The position numbers and the translations under genes were made by a program. Under the pieces are notes generated by a model. The model made no database searches. It was not told the origin of the DNA and saw only the letters and a list, made by a program, of their open reading frames with translations. A stretch of 64,000 bases of DNA from positions 1-64,000 of the forward strand of contig JAIVFJ010000045.1 in NCBI GenBank assembly GCA_025765615.1, given 5' to 3'. Positions 11,991 to 23,340 of this stretch are shown one piece after another (position 1 is the stretch's first letter; the number at the start of each line of letters is the position of its first letter). The stretch is from Zopfochytrium polystomum (Eukaryota > Chytridiomycota > Chytridiomycetes > Chytridiales > Chytridiaceae).

Positions 11991-11994
11991 TCAT
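10737..11994 (-). pseudogene. Decayed PQQ-like beta-propeller gene
   Basis: The minus strand holds at least three blade-like repeats of the PQQ/quinoprotein-propeller type: SIANGSHLWNFPLEIL, NPTTGEASWKVKI and NARTGAHVWNRPIEIL, then SSVDGTRLWKTSL near the end. The frame is interrupted by an in-frame TGA at about 11668-11670 and an in-frame TAG at 11041-11043, and the last blade continues in a different frame near 10945. No intron that would remove all three was found, so decay is the simplest reading. The 5' part runs through an ACAG repeat that reads SVCL units and is unlikely to be real protein. A related and nearly intact gene lies at 51969-53453 on the same strand. Confidence 0.6.
11880..11988. 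repeat. GA run and (ACAG)n tetranucleotide microsatellite
   Basis: GA-rich sequence at about 11880-11935 passes into roughly thirteen ACAG units ending near 11988, just 5' of the PQQ-like pseudogene on its strand. Confidence 0.9.
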
Positions 11995-12033
11995 TGTTTT
12001 GGTGCTTGAACTAGCGTTTCTTGTTCGGGACAC

Positions 12034-12742
12034 AATTTTTTTTTCTGTTGGGTGTTACCAAAAGTGGGCAAACCAAACCAACGGTGCTTGTTTATGTGGT
12101 CCGCGCCCAACATGTGTCTCTAACAAATCATGAGACGAAAAGGGGTCCTTTCCATTTTTGTTCAACTCTTTTTCTTTTTTTTTTCTCGTTTCCTTTTTCT
12201 CCCATTACCGCCCTTTCTGTTTCTTTTTCTCGGTCTCGCAACGGCTTCGCTCGACTTCACTCATTCCATGCCTCCCATGCGCCCACATTCGACTTCCGTT
12301 CTGTGCTCTTCTTCTTCGTGCCTTCGTGGCTAGGCTCTTCTGCGCCCACACTGTCGCGGGCCCTCCGGCCCATGTCTCGCACTTGATGTGCGAAGCGGCA
12401 GCGAAAAAGCGTCGAGAGTTGGCCCACGACCAGCGCTGCCTCAGTCGTTGGGGTTCCTCCTCAGTCGGACCAACCCCGTGTCCCCCACCCTCGCCTCCAC
12501 CGACGAATCGAGGACTCCTTCACACCGCCGACCCGCCTCCCCATTCACCAGCGGGTACGGCGCGACGAAAGCGAAAAAAAACGTTTTGCACGAGTATTTG
12601 CAGAAGTCGAAGACAATCGGACGTAAGTACTCACATTTTCTTGACCCCAATTCCGATTGTTTGTGAATAAGGAATTCAAAACAGTAAGTTCCTCCTCTCT
12701 CACCTGAAGGTTCTTAATCAATACCACTCCACACAACATGTC
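12034..12742. other. Region with an uncertain upstream exon
   Basis: A pyrimidine-rich stretch near 12150-12240 precedes an open plus-strand frame that ends at a good donor (GTAAGT at about 12624). The residues before the donor (KAKKNVLHEYLQKSKTIG) look protein-like, so this may be a first exon of the 12743-13138 gene, but the join could not be fixed. Confidence 0.3.
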
Positions 12743-13138
12743 TTGAACGCTCTAGTCGGTGCCGGCAACTCTGCGTCGAACAAAGGCCTGGATCAGTACA
12801 GGATGAATAGTGAAGCTACCCGTCAATCTATGGGAGCGAGTTTTGGCGTGCGTGCTGGCCTCTGGTCTAATCAAGGAGGTAGTGGCTTCGCTGACGGTGC
12901 ACAAATACCGCAAAGTAAGTCGTGGCGTTTACTACATTTTTCGACCAGCTTCATTCTTGTTCGTGTTTCCTCGAACCCAGCAAACAGCGCACTGCAATTT
13001 GCAACTCACACGTTATCCAATCCACATGAAGGTGCTGGCCGAATGGCCGTGGGTGCGTTTTTTGGTGGCCTCTCCAACATGATGGATCACAAGTACGGGG
13101 ACAGCAAGGACGCAATAATGATTGGTGGATGTCGCTGA
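12743..13138 (+). CDS. Hypothetical protein, partial model
   Basis: I do not recognise this protein. Coding character is suggested by two blocks separated by a plausible intron: a first block with AGNSASNKGLDQYRMNSEAT ending at a GTAAGT donor near 12914, and a second beginning after the CCAG acceptor near 12980 and containing GAGRMAVGAFFGGLSNMMDH, ending in a TGA at 13136-13138. The upstream exon is unresolved. Base composition here is close to the neighbouring genes, not to the more AT-rich element downstream. No domain assignment is offered. Confidence 0.3.
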   Translation: MNALVGAGNSASNKGLDQYRMNSEATRQSMGASFGVRAGLWSNQGGSGFADGAQIPQSKSWRLLHFSTSFILVRVSSNPANSALQFATHTLSNPHEGAGRMAVGAFFGGLSNMMDHKYGDSKDAIMIGGCR

Positions 13139-13529
13139 ATTTGGGCAATACATAACGTGACGTCACGCATTCATGAAAAATAGCTCCTCGTGTGTCAGCG
13201 GCCAGAACAGCTCTCATGCCTGTCGTGAAAGAGCTGACGAGGGACAAACCAACCAAAGGCGAATGAGCAGGTGTGGTTTGGAGTTCGTACTTCACAATGC
13301 AAATTGACATTCCCATGCCACGGTCGTAGGGAGCTTGGCCAAAGCTGTCGTACAAGGCGGCTTTCGCATTCTGCAAAACTGTGAGCACGCTTTAGCCTTG
13401 TGAATCAATTCAACCCCACCTTATTGTTATCTTACCCTCGTTCACCACATCAGACGATAAACCTGAGGGCAATAGTTCGCTTGGAGGGTGGATATGGTGG
13501 ACCACAAATTACCTCGGAATACGGCATAA

Positions 13530-16500
13530 TTGAATGAACCGCACCGAGAAAGTTTCATGAGCTCACAATACATTCACACCCAGGTCGATTCGACACCGAC
13601 CCCGCAAAGACAGCAAAGTCAGAGAACGCAAACTGGTCCGGGACTGGGGCGACAGAACAGTCAGAGTACGGCATCGATTGCGTCAACAAGTGGTTCGCAG
13701 CAGAGTCTCCCGTCGGTGTCCAAGGGCGGCTCGAAGCCGAAAAAGAGCAGCAACAAAAATGGAGCTGCGTCGAACAAGAAGTCGACCAGGAGCTGTAGCT
13801 CGAAAATGTCAGACTGTGACAGTGAAGAAGAGAACATCGATCTCCCATTCTATAGCTTGAAGGAAACAGCAATAGTGTCTTTCGACTTTAAGAGAGAAAT
13901 AGAAAGCAGAGGGAAGTATCTCAGACAGATCCAACTAAGAACAGGAATGGCGGTTGACGAGAGGGTGGTTAATTCCATCAAGCTTAGTAGCTTCTGCATC
14001 TACCGCTTAACGCGATGATGCTGGGTCAATCACCCTACAACTCCAGCATCTTACCGTTTTTCTCCTCTGCCTTCGCATTCGATACTAGCAGGTGCAACGG
14101 CATAACTCCATCAGTGCAGATACTATCGCAGTTTATCAATCTCTACACGATTACTGAGAAGTGGAAGACGATCTAGCCTACTTGCAAACTCTCACTTGCT
14201 GCTGGTACGTGGCATCCTGTGTATTAACTCAAGACCGATAGTATCAAGCAATATAGTCCATTGTTCTATGCTAGATTCGTTGACTGTAGACTTCGTATCA
14301 GGTATCTTGAAGCTCAACTTCTCATTCTATGATCTCGAGCATCCAGCTTCTCTCTCAAGGAAACTAGAAAAGAGCGACAGGCACGAGGACAATGACTTGG
14401 ATGCACAAGATCCAGCATTCGTAAAACAAGCTCGGAGCAAGTCGGTCCCTGCTTGGTCTAAAGTATCTACGGCCTTGAAGATCAAAGACAAGAGGCGGAA
14501 GCATCGGATTCGAAGCATCTACAATGTCTGCGCTGATGTCTGAGTATCACACGCTCAAGAAAGAAGTCGGCGAGTATAGAGTTGGCAAATCTAGTAACGA
14601 CTTTAGAGCCAAACGACTGTCTGCAATCGTTCGTGCTCCTGGTTCAAGGATCGGGTGTTGTGTTCAAGTCGAATATGTCCTCGGGCGATAAAGATAGGAA
14701 GAAGAATGTCTCTGAGAAAGACAATTACCTGATAACCACACTGAAGAGAATTATCGTCACATGCGATAAAATAAAGAAGAGGATGGATAAGTTGGTGGCT
14801 GAACTCCGGAAGTTTATGAAGAAGTACCCTGATGTTATCAGCCAGGAAGAGGTCGAATTATTCAAGCAGAATGTGGCAGAGACTAGAAGCAGTACGTTAT
14901 GTCATTGAGCTTGTTGCTATCGTCTGCTTTTACACTAACACAGGGGAATGCAGCGATCAGTATCAACCAATCACGTGTAGCACCATTGCTGAGGATCGAT
15001 GAAGAGAGGATAACATCTGACTCAGACGACAGTTACTCTGAATCATCTGATAGCGACTCGACTGAAACCAGTAGCAATAGCAGAAGCGGCAGCAGGGAAA
15101 GAAGGAGGAAGAAGGATAAAACAAAGGGCAAGAAGAAGGTCACTATGAAAAAGTCGAAAGGTGGGAACTCAGCAGCAAAGGGGAAGAAGAAGAAACGTCA
15201 CAGCGGCGATTCAGAAAGTGAATGCCTCCTCTGAAGATGATAGTGAGAACGAGAGCGAATCGAATGAGGAGAGTTCATTGGAAGGAGAAAAAGGCTGAGG
15301 GTCGTACAGGAAAGAGGACAGGAGATCAGTCCATTGGAGACTATCTTCGTTAATCTATCCTCGTCTAGCACGGAACCGAAACCAGATGCTGAGGATGACT
15401 CATTCAGCTACTCTATTCTGGTGAAATGCCAAGCGACAAAGACTTGAGGTTGGACCTACCAGGTATTAGCACGAAGCCCGAAGAGGATAACTCCGCACCT
15501 ACAGCAGCCAGCCTGTCTGATTCCGCCCTTTCGCCTACGGCGAGTGCATCTAGTGATAAGAAGAAAGTACGACAAGATCCAAGGAAGAAGAGATGATCTA
15601 ATGCTGGTAGGTTCGTCTTTGTAAGTTCAATGAATGTAGTGAGCGATTGCCCCTGGAGATTATTCTCCCTTCTTCTTGTGGAGATTACACATAAGTACAG
15701 CCACTGGATTGCTTGGACTGTCTACCAGTCGATTTCGTCAGATTCTTGTATGCGGGGACTGCTTTAAGAGTGAGAGACAAGGCTACAACCACAAGAGTGA
15801 AGTCTAGTCTATACGAGCTACTGTCTGCCGTTCTAGAAGCTACTGACTCACACACGCGCTCTTGTGGGGACAAGAACAAGGTCCTCTCTGTTAGAGCCAA
15901 GCCAAAACCGCAGGAGCTACAGGTCATAAGGTTGCGGGAACTGCCACAGAGACTACGAGCTAGGGGCTGGAGCTTGAGGATTACAGACAAAACGGAGAAT
16001 TATGCACTAACGTCACTCGAGTGGGAGTCTTCATGTGTGTCTTTGAATAGTGGCGTGTTTCAGCCCCTAGATATTAACGCACAATCTGCAAGAGACAAAT
16101 TCCACTCTTACATCTGCTTTCAATGTCCTCACAATTCACTTCCGACGCTGCATATTGTCCCAAAGATCAAGCCACAAGGGAAGGCAAAGTTTAGGCCAAT
16201 AGTCTGGTGACCCAGCAATGAGGAGCCGTATCTTCGATACAGTAAGGAAGGTGGTGAAACACTATCTGAAGGGCGGTCCGCGGTTTGACTGTAGCAATCC
16301 AGCCGTAATCTCTGGCCATCTGAAGTCCGTGCTGCAGCTGGAGCAACCATATGCATTTGCCGATGTTGTAAGCATGTTTCCATCAATACCAACAACTGGG
16401 CTGTTAGCCTGGAGTCTTGAAGTAGGCTCAGAGATGTTACATGGGGTGCTAGTAGAACATTTCGAACGTAGTATCTTCAAGTTCAAGTCTCAAGTCTAGG

Positions 16501-16770
16501 GTCGAATTTATCTACTTAGCTTCCGGCTACATCACATGGAAGCTAAGGGCGCATATGGAGACTCGAGACACTAGCTTAAAGATCAAACTGTACGTAGATG
16601 ATCTCTTTATGTGGTTAGATAACATTACAATCCACTGCACTGACGGTGTAAAGCTCCAAGAAATAGAGACGGAGATCGATGCAGTTTGTGGTAGGCTAAA
16701 GCCTCTAGACATTCGCATCGAGTATTACGCAACTACGCTGATGGGCAACAGAGTATGTAACGATGGATAG
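13530..16770 (+). mobile_element. Degenerate retroelement with reverse-transcriptase remains (Penelope-like type suspected)
   Basis: This stretch is more AT-rich than its flanks and holds a string of short plus-strand frames broken by stops. The first (13530-14018) is Gln/Ser/Lys-rich; frames at 14582-15234 are Lys/Asp/Ser-rich. From about 15713 the order of reverse-transcriptase landmarks is preserved: a LRITDKTENYALTSLEW stretch, LHIVPKIKPQGKAKFRPIV before a stop at 16208, ADVVSMFPSIP in another frame (16218-16499), and the catalytic YVDD in KLYVDDLFMW (about 16590). The RPIV, DVxSxxxSIP and YVDD set is like Penelope-type and related reverse transcriptases. Stops and frameshifts separate every block, so it is inactive as read. 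No terminal repeats or endonuclease domain were found, so the true limits are unknown. Confidence 0.6.
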
Positions 16771-17833
16771 TCTATAATGTATCATAGCAAGAGAAGAGAA
16801 TGCGAACCACCTGGGGCTCCAACTTGCCGTTGTCAATTATCAGATCATCGCAAAAGAAAGTTCTGTAGGAAAGAGTGTTGGTTTGATTTGCACTCTCTTT
16901 CTTTGACGTCTACTTTATTCCGTACCACCGGCTTCGTTCACAATACAGCTTTCAATCTGACCTTCAGGTGATGTGCCTCCTTTCAATGGTTCTTGTAAAT
17001 TTGTGGAAAGAATATTACACGAGCTACCTCGTGGTTGCGGGCGACGAACAATTTGCCGCCTGTCTCTCCCTCAGCCGGCGGTTCAGATCTCAATATTGAG
17101 AGATATTTTGGGGTGGGGGCATGCTGTACCATTTAGATCCCGTCGGGCGCCACATCTTCGGCAGACCCCTTCAGTTTTGCTGGTGAGTATCAGGTTAGCA
17201 AGCTGAACATGCATCTAAAAAAGGAAGAATGAAGAAGGCATAACTCGAGGAAAAATCTTGATCACTTCGAAAACCAAAAGTCTCAGCAACAATGCTGCCC
17301 CCACCAGATTGGCAGGCAAACAGAACCAATTGCCCAACGGGTTCGTGCCCTGAAGTCGACACGGCTAGTGAGTCGAAGCAAGCCCAATAGGAGTCGGAGC
17401 ACAGGCGCGCAGATATTAGGACCGACGCTGAGAACAATTTCATCGCTGATCGTTAGCCGAATTGTTTCTTGATAAACCGATGATGTTTTTTACTATTTTG
17501 GACAACCCGTCGTGGCAATAACTTCTTCAACTTCAAGGGCGACCTCTCTGCGGACGGAAAGCGAACAGCAAAGAAAGGACGTTCCGTTCCGTTCCGGCCG
17601 CTCCCTCCCGAGGAGGACACGTCAGTGCGCCGTGTGCGTTCCGGTTGGGCGTCGGGCGATGGCCCTTGCATAAATTAGATGGCGCTGTGACAAGGCAGGC
17701 TGGCGGCCGCGTCAATGTGACTCACACCCTGTCCCTTCCCCATTCTGAGTCCCCGCTTGTCTCTGGTTGTCAATTTACATAAAAAGGCGCCACCAACCTG
17801 TCGAATACTAATATTCATCCTGATCACAGTAAT

Positions 17834-17875
<42 letters not shown>

Positions 17876-17882
17876 ACCAACA
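16771..17882. other. Noncoding stretch between retroelement remains and the universal stress protein gene
   Basis: No supported coding sequence was found. An AC dinucleotide run at about 17839-17873 lies immediately upstream of the next start codon. The rest may include the unrecognised tail of the retroelement. Confidence 0.45.
17839..17873. repeat. AC dinucleotide microsatellite in a 5' leader
   Basis: About fifteen AC units end ten bases before the ATG of the universal stress protein gene, so the repeat is probably in its 5' untranslated leader. Confidence 0.9.
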
Positions 17883-18802
17883 ATGTCGGCCCCTAGCAGC
17901 AAGCCGCAAGTCCTCTTTGCCCTCGACGAGTCCACCCACTCGGTCGGCGCCCTCAACTGGACCATCGACTACATCGTCAAGTCGCCCGCATTCGCCCTGA
18001 CCGTCGTCGTCGTCCTCCAGAGCGAGGCCGACCGCAACCCCGTACGTGCGCCGTCGCCTTGTGCGCGCCGCCCCTGCCCCCCCTTCACCCGCCATCATCG
18101 CATTCCCTTTCGATCCCCATCGACTCGTCCCTTCCGTTCCTTCTTCCCTTGCGCTCATCGTCTTCTTTCTCAAACCTCGAATAGACCATCTCCCGCATCA
18201 AAACCCTTCTCCGCGCCATCATGGAGACCACCGAGCACGACCTCGACGTCTCGATCCGCATCCTCTACGCTTCGTCCACCTCGCAAATCGGCCCCGTCCT
18301 CTGCCAGCACGTCGAAGAGGTCAAGCCGACGATGCTGGTGCTCGGCTCTGCGGGCAAGAGCCACCTCGAAGGGTTCATGGTCGGCTCCGTCAGCCAGTAC
18401 TGCATCAGCAAGGCCCAGTGCCCGGTCATTGTCGCCAGGCTCCCGCCCGCCGACGAGTCCAGGGGCCGGCCGGCTCTCGGCTTCTTCGTCCGCACGCAGG
18501 GCGAAGAGCCCGTTTGTGTACTGAAGAGTGACAGCCGCTGGGAGTTGAAAGGGGGAGGGCGCCGTGCGCTGCCCACAGCCGGAATCCGAGGTCATATTTT
18601 TTTCCCCGTATCTTTATGGCAACGTTGTATTTCAAGTTATGCACACTGTCTATTTTGGTGTTTGGTGGATGAAATAAACGATGCAAAGTGGAAGCTCCAT
18701 TCGTTATCCTTCCGCACCAATCGATGCATGTTTTGGTCTGATCAAACAGATAGGCAACAATGGTCACTGCTGGTGCTTGCTTGGGTTGAGTGCTCCGTTT
18801 AG
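17883..18802 (+). CDS. Universal stress protein (USP) family protein
   Basis: Exon 1 is 17883-18041 and exon 2 begins at 18185, joined in phase 0 by a 143-bp GT-AG intron. The N-terminus (QVLFALDESTHSVGALNW) and the later nucleotide-binding motif LVLGSAGKSHLEGFMVGSVS, followed by CPVIVAR, match the USP fold with its G-x2-G-x9-G-S loop. The domain ends near residue 141, the normal size. The open frame then continues for about 117 poorly conserved residues to 18802, past an AATAAA at 18673-18678. The true 3' end is therefore doubtful: either the reading frame runs into what is really untranslated sequence, or a terminal intron was missed. USPs bind ATP or act as small stress chaperones; the specific role here is unknown. 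Confidence 0.75.
18673..18678 (+). terminator. Candidate polyadenylation signal AATAAA
   Basis: A canonical hexamer lies downstream of the USP domain. It falls inside the nominal open frame, which argues that the stop used in vivo is upstream of 18802. Confidence 0.4.
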
Positions 18803-19010
18803 AATGCTGCAGCGCCATTCACTCACAACTATTCGCGCGTTCTGAGCATTGGTACTGGAATACTGCCAAAGGCAGGTTATTTTATTCGTGAAACCGCTGC
18901 ATCAATACGGTATCGACCCAGGGCAATGGGGTGGTCCTTCTCTGACTCCTCCGTAACGGAAAAAAAAAAGAGAAAGAAACGAAAAAAAAAAAAAAAAAAA
19001 AAAGAAGGGC

Positions 19011-20733
19011 ATGGCGTTGCTTCGCTCCGCGATGTCGCCGTTCGGCGCCGGTTTCTCCTCCGCGGGCCTCGCTCCATTGGCGCGGGCCTCGGCATCGGCT
19101 GCGCCAGCTGCCTCCGCGATCTCGGCTGCTCTTGGCCTGAGGCAGAGTGGAAGTTCGCAGCTGTCCGGGGCTGTGTCGCGTGGGGCTCCTGCGGCGGCTT
19201 ACTCTTCGAGGGCTTGGTCCCCCGCCACACCGCTGTCGCAGCTTGCGCACGGTTCGTTCTCCACCTCGCTCCGACGCCCATCTCAAAACGACTTCGCCAA
19301 ACTCCACCTCAACTTGTCGAGGGCTGCGTCAACTGGATCAGCACCGGCGCCAAAGTCGCAGACGTCGTCCTACCAGAGCGTTGGTGTGGGTTCGGCCGTC
19401 CTTCTCGTTGTGCTTGGTGCCGGAACCTCTCTGTTGGCATTCTACGTTCACAAGCCGTCCGCATTTGTAAGTGTTGGCGCCGTTGCTTTGCAGTTGCCTC
19501 CTTGTTGCGCATCTCATCGCGTGTTGCCGCTCCTGTGACTCACAAATTGTCCGTCTGACTGCCAACTTCCAACCCAGAGCGAGGCTGCGAGTGCTGGCTC
19601 AACATGCCACAAAGTCGACAAAGAAGACGCCCCCGGCACCACGCGCAAAGACGGTCCCCGCTCCACCTGAGCCGCCCAAGCCCATGCGCGATCGGATGGA
19701 GGCCCTCGTGCGATCCCTTCAGAGCGAAATCGTCTCGGCGCTGCAATCGGTCGAAGTATCCGGTTCCACGGTGACGGCATCAGATAACCCGGCCGAGCCG
19801 CTGCCGTCTCCAAAATTGTTTAAGAAGGACGAGTGGGAACGAAAGGAGGGCGGGGTTGGTCTGTCTTGCGTGCTGCAGGACGGAAACGTGTTTGAAAAGG
19901 CGGCCGTCCTGGTTTCCGTGGTGCACGGCCCCGCCTCGGACCGATTGCTCGCGCAGATGCGGAACCGTTGGGAAAAGGACTCGCCCATGAATACGGATGC
20001 AAAGTACGGCATGTTCGCCGCGGGTATCTCGCTGGTTGTGCACCCTCGGAACCCAAACGCGCCAACGGTGCACTTGAATTACCGCTACTTTGAGCTCAAG
20101 GAGGACGGGAAGGATGAGCCGGCCATGTGGTGGTTCGGAGGAGGCTCTGATCTGGTGAGGCCTACCCACTTGTTTGCTCGACAATGCAGACTCCTCTCAC
20201 GCGTTTGACTTCGGTAGACCCCATCCTACTTATTTGAGGAAGACGCCGTGCACTTCCACAAGACGATCAAAGAAGCATGCGACAGGCACGACCCGACGTA
20301 CTACCCTAAATTCCGCGACTGGTGCGATAAGTACTTTTACATTCCCCACCGGAACGAGCACCGCGGGCTGGGCGGCATATTTTTTGATGACCTTTCGGAC
20401 CGCCCAGCGGACGAGCTGATCAAATTTGTCGAGGACTGCGGCCGGTCGTTTGTGAAGCAATACGTGCCGATCATGAAGGCGCGAAAGGACATGCCATACA
20501 CTCAGGCGATGCGGGATTGGCAGCAGCTGCGGCGCGGGCGGTACGTCGAGTTCAACCTCGTGTACGACCGCGGTACCAAGTTTGGGCTTGCGACGCCCGG
20601 CGCGAGGATTGAGAGCATTATGTGCAGCCTGCCGCTGACCGCGCGGTGGGAATACTCGCACTCCCCGGAGGAGGGATCTCCGGAGGCAAAGATGCTGGAT
20701 GTGCTGCGGACACCGAAGCACTGGGCGGCTTAA
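19011..20733 (+). CDS. HEM13: Oxygen-dependent coproporphyrinogen III oxidase
   Basis: Three exons are read as 19011-19466, 19615-20154 and 20218-20733 (503 residues). The core carries the family signatures: [21 protein letters not shown] across the second intron, [11 protein letters not shown] and [18 protein letters not shown], ending in TPKHWAA. It converts coproporphyrinogen III to protoporphyrinogen IX in heme synthesis. The N-terminal 150 residues are an Arg/Ala/Ser-rich mitochondrial-type presequence followed by a hydrophobic helix ([20 protein letters not shown]), suggesting an anchor facing the intermembrane space. The strongest acceptor for exon 2 (CCCAG at 19577) would put the enzyme out of frame; the in-frame acceptor at 19614 has a weak pyrimidine tract, so this junction is uncertain. 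An A-rich run precedes the start. Confidence 0.9.
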
Positions 20734-21086
20734 AAGGTTCAGGGGAATCTGCAAAATGGTTTTGTTTTTTTTATCTAGTTTGCAGCCCCCCAATTTGAAA
20801 GAAAGGCAAAACTCCAAAAGCGGAGCAATCTCCACAGCCGCGCTTCGCGCGTGGGACGGAGACAGACCCTCTCCGTCCTTCTGTCGCTGCCTCTGCCGCT
20901 CTGCCACCACCATCCCGCCTCACACGACAACTAGCATTTTTTTTTTTCTTGGTTCCACAAGACGCACCCGACACCACTACCACCACCGCCGCCAACCCGG
21001 CGACGAGACGGCACGGGCAGGGGAGCGAGCCTGGCCTCAAGCACTCACCCGACTCGTCAACAGCAACCATCATCGCAAGCGCTAAT
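20734..21086. other. Intergenic, probable 3' flank and promoter
   Basis: Separates two plus-strand genes. It has T-rich runs near 20760-20775 and 20938-20949. An open frame extends upstream of 21087 but has no ATG, so it was not used. Confidence 0.45.
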
Positions 21087-23340
21087 ATGCTCTCGTCGTC
21101 GCCGTCGCCGTCACAGTCGTCGTCGCACTCCACAACCCCGACGCTATCCACCGCCAAAATCCTGCTCTCCCCAAAGACCCCAACCGGCGTCCACTCCCGC
21201 CCCCCTGCGCCAATCCCCGCATCTTCGTTCGCACTCCCAGCCCCCGCCCAGCCCCTCCCTTCGTCTTCGTCCTCAGCTTCGTCGTCCGCTTCTGCCTCCA
21301 AGCCGTCGTCTTTCCAGGTGCCCCTCCGACCCGCGACGGCGATGGCCGCAGATCAGCCCCCGCCGTCTACTGGAGGCTTCCACATCCAATCCTTGACGTC
21401 CCCAACCGGAAACGAATCCCACGCCCCACAGCAGCGTGCCGGAATCCGTATCATTCAAGTCGAACCGTGCGCAAACCCGTCCGCCTCCAAGTCGCGCGGG
21501 GCACTCTTCAACTGGACGTCTGGCAGCGGCGCCGACGACGACGACGACGAGGACTTTGTCTACAATGGATCGCCGACGCAGTACTCCCAAGGGCTTGGTG
21601 GATCTGGAGGCAGCGGTGGCGGCGGCGGAGGCGTCATCACACAAAAATCGAGTAATGGATCGCTCGCCAAGGATCTGCGCCACCGTCCGTCCAACAGCAG
21701 CCTCAAAGCCGCTCTGATGGCCGTCGCTGGCGGAACCTCCTCAAGCGGGTCATCGGGGGCATCTGTCCACAGCTCTGTTCACTCTCCTTCCCCAATCAAT
21801 CAGTTCAACTCTCACGGTCCTGGAAACACCCTCGGCTACACCGCGGGCCTGAAGCTCGCCAATGTCATTGGCGCGGCTCCAGCGTCCTCAGCGTCTTCTT
21901 CGTCTTCGACCTCGTCCTCCTCCTCAGCATCGTCGAAATCTTCGTCGCCGATGCCGTCCATTCCACGCAAAGGTTCCGCCGGTTCACTAGCTGCCAGCTC
22001 CGCCCGCCGTTCTTCTATCGGCCGTTCGTCTATGAAAATGCGGGACAGCTGGGACTATGGAAGCGGTCTGCCTCAGTCCGTTTACAGCGCAATTTCGTCG
22101 CCTACGACGATTGTGAATCATTATGGTGCGCTCCCAAGAGGCTTCTTATCCGAGGCCGCACAAGATGAGGACGATATCGTCATTGTTGTGCGGAACGTGA
22201 AAGGAGCCGGAGGAGCTGGCAGTGGAAGATCACGGAGAGTTTTCGCCGGCTCGTCCGAGCAGGATCCTTTGCTGTATTACAAGAAGAACCCCAGCGTTCA
22301 CACTCACGGGTCTCGTTGGTGGATAGGAAAGCAGCCATTAGTTGACGGGAGGTGAGACCTTTGTTCTTTTCGCACCATTCTTCAACCTTATCTGTATCAC
22401 ACAACAATGCAGATCTAGTTTTTTTCGTTTGTTCTGGCAAATCCAATTATTCATTCTCTGTGTGACATCAGTGATCGTTATCATCTTAGCAGCACCTATC
22501 GGCCTCTTACCATTGGAAATTACGGAGAACACTGGGGAGTCTGTCGGTTTGCCACCAGTGTCTCGTTCGCCCGTAGTTAGCGACCAGCCTCCGGCAAGCA
22601 TATTCCGGTCAACAACGCTTTTCGGTTGCACGTGCCCACCTCCTGGAGACCTGGATGGAGGCGGCAACGGCGAGGGCGGCAGCAATGGAGGTGAACGGGA
22701 CCCTCAGCAAAGACCTCGCGGCAGGTGGACCAATGGGAGCACGGGGGCGCCGCCGCCCAGCGACCCCGCGCGCCCCCCTACTGACAGCGCTCCCCGCCGG
22801 TGGTTCTGCGATCAGGTCTGCTATTGGAAGTTCACGGTGTTGATCCAGCACCGCCCCATGGGTTGGACAGAAACGGTCGGTCACATTGCGGGCACTCCCG
22901 ATGAGTTCAAGATGGACCAAGTCGCGCTCTCCGCCGTGAACTGGAACTTGGTTCCCTTGGAAGTAGGAGCATCTGCGGACTTGGAGGTTTTCGTGAAGTC
23001 TGAAGCTGGTGTCGGTTCCGAGAGCGAGTTGCTGGGGCATGTGACGACGTTTGAGCCTGTGCGGTTTCACCCACTGACGGGGGCTGTCACGGAAGCTTCG
23101 CTCATGGTGAAGAATCCCAGGAATACCATTGGGAAAATGTGAGCCGCAATATGGTTGTGAGATTCGGCTCATTAAACACTTCTCTTTCGCAGCGTTTACA
23201 TGTTTCACCCGTATTCCGTCACCGTACGAGGAACTATCTATTATAATACCTGGTTTGGACTTGTTGAGTACGCAGTGCCCGTATGCTCGGTTCACCGAGT
23301 TGAAAGTGCAGACGACATAACATCAGCATCTTGCCGTTGA
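21087..23340 (+). CDS. Ser-rich single-pass membrane protein with a conserved extracytoplasmic domain
   Basis: Three exons (21087-22351, 22413-23138, 23193-23340; introns 61 and 54 bp) give 712 residues. The first 420 residues are low-complexity Ser/Pro/Gly/Asp-rich and probably disordered and cytoplasmic. One strong membrane helix (LFILCVTSVIVIILAAPIGL) follows at about 431-455. Beyond it lies a Pro/Gly linker and a compact beta-rich domain that ends with YMFHPYSVTVRGTIYYNT. The arrangement of a long disordered N-tail, one helix and a late beta domain recalls TMEM106/LEA2-like proteins of endolysosomal or vacuolar membranes, but no decisive motif was seen, so I leave it unnamed. I chose ATG 21087 as the first ATG in the open frame. 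Confidence 0.7.
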
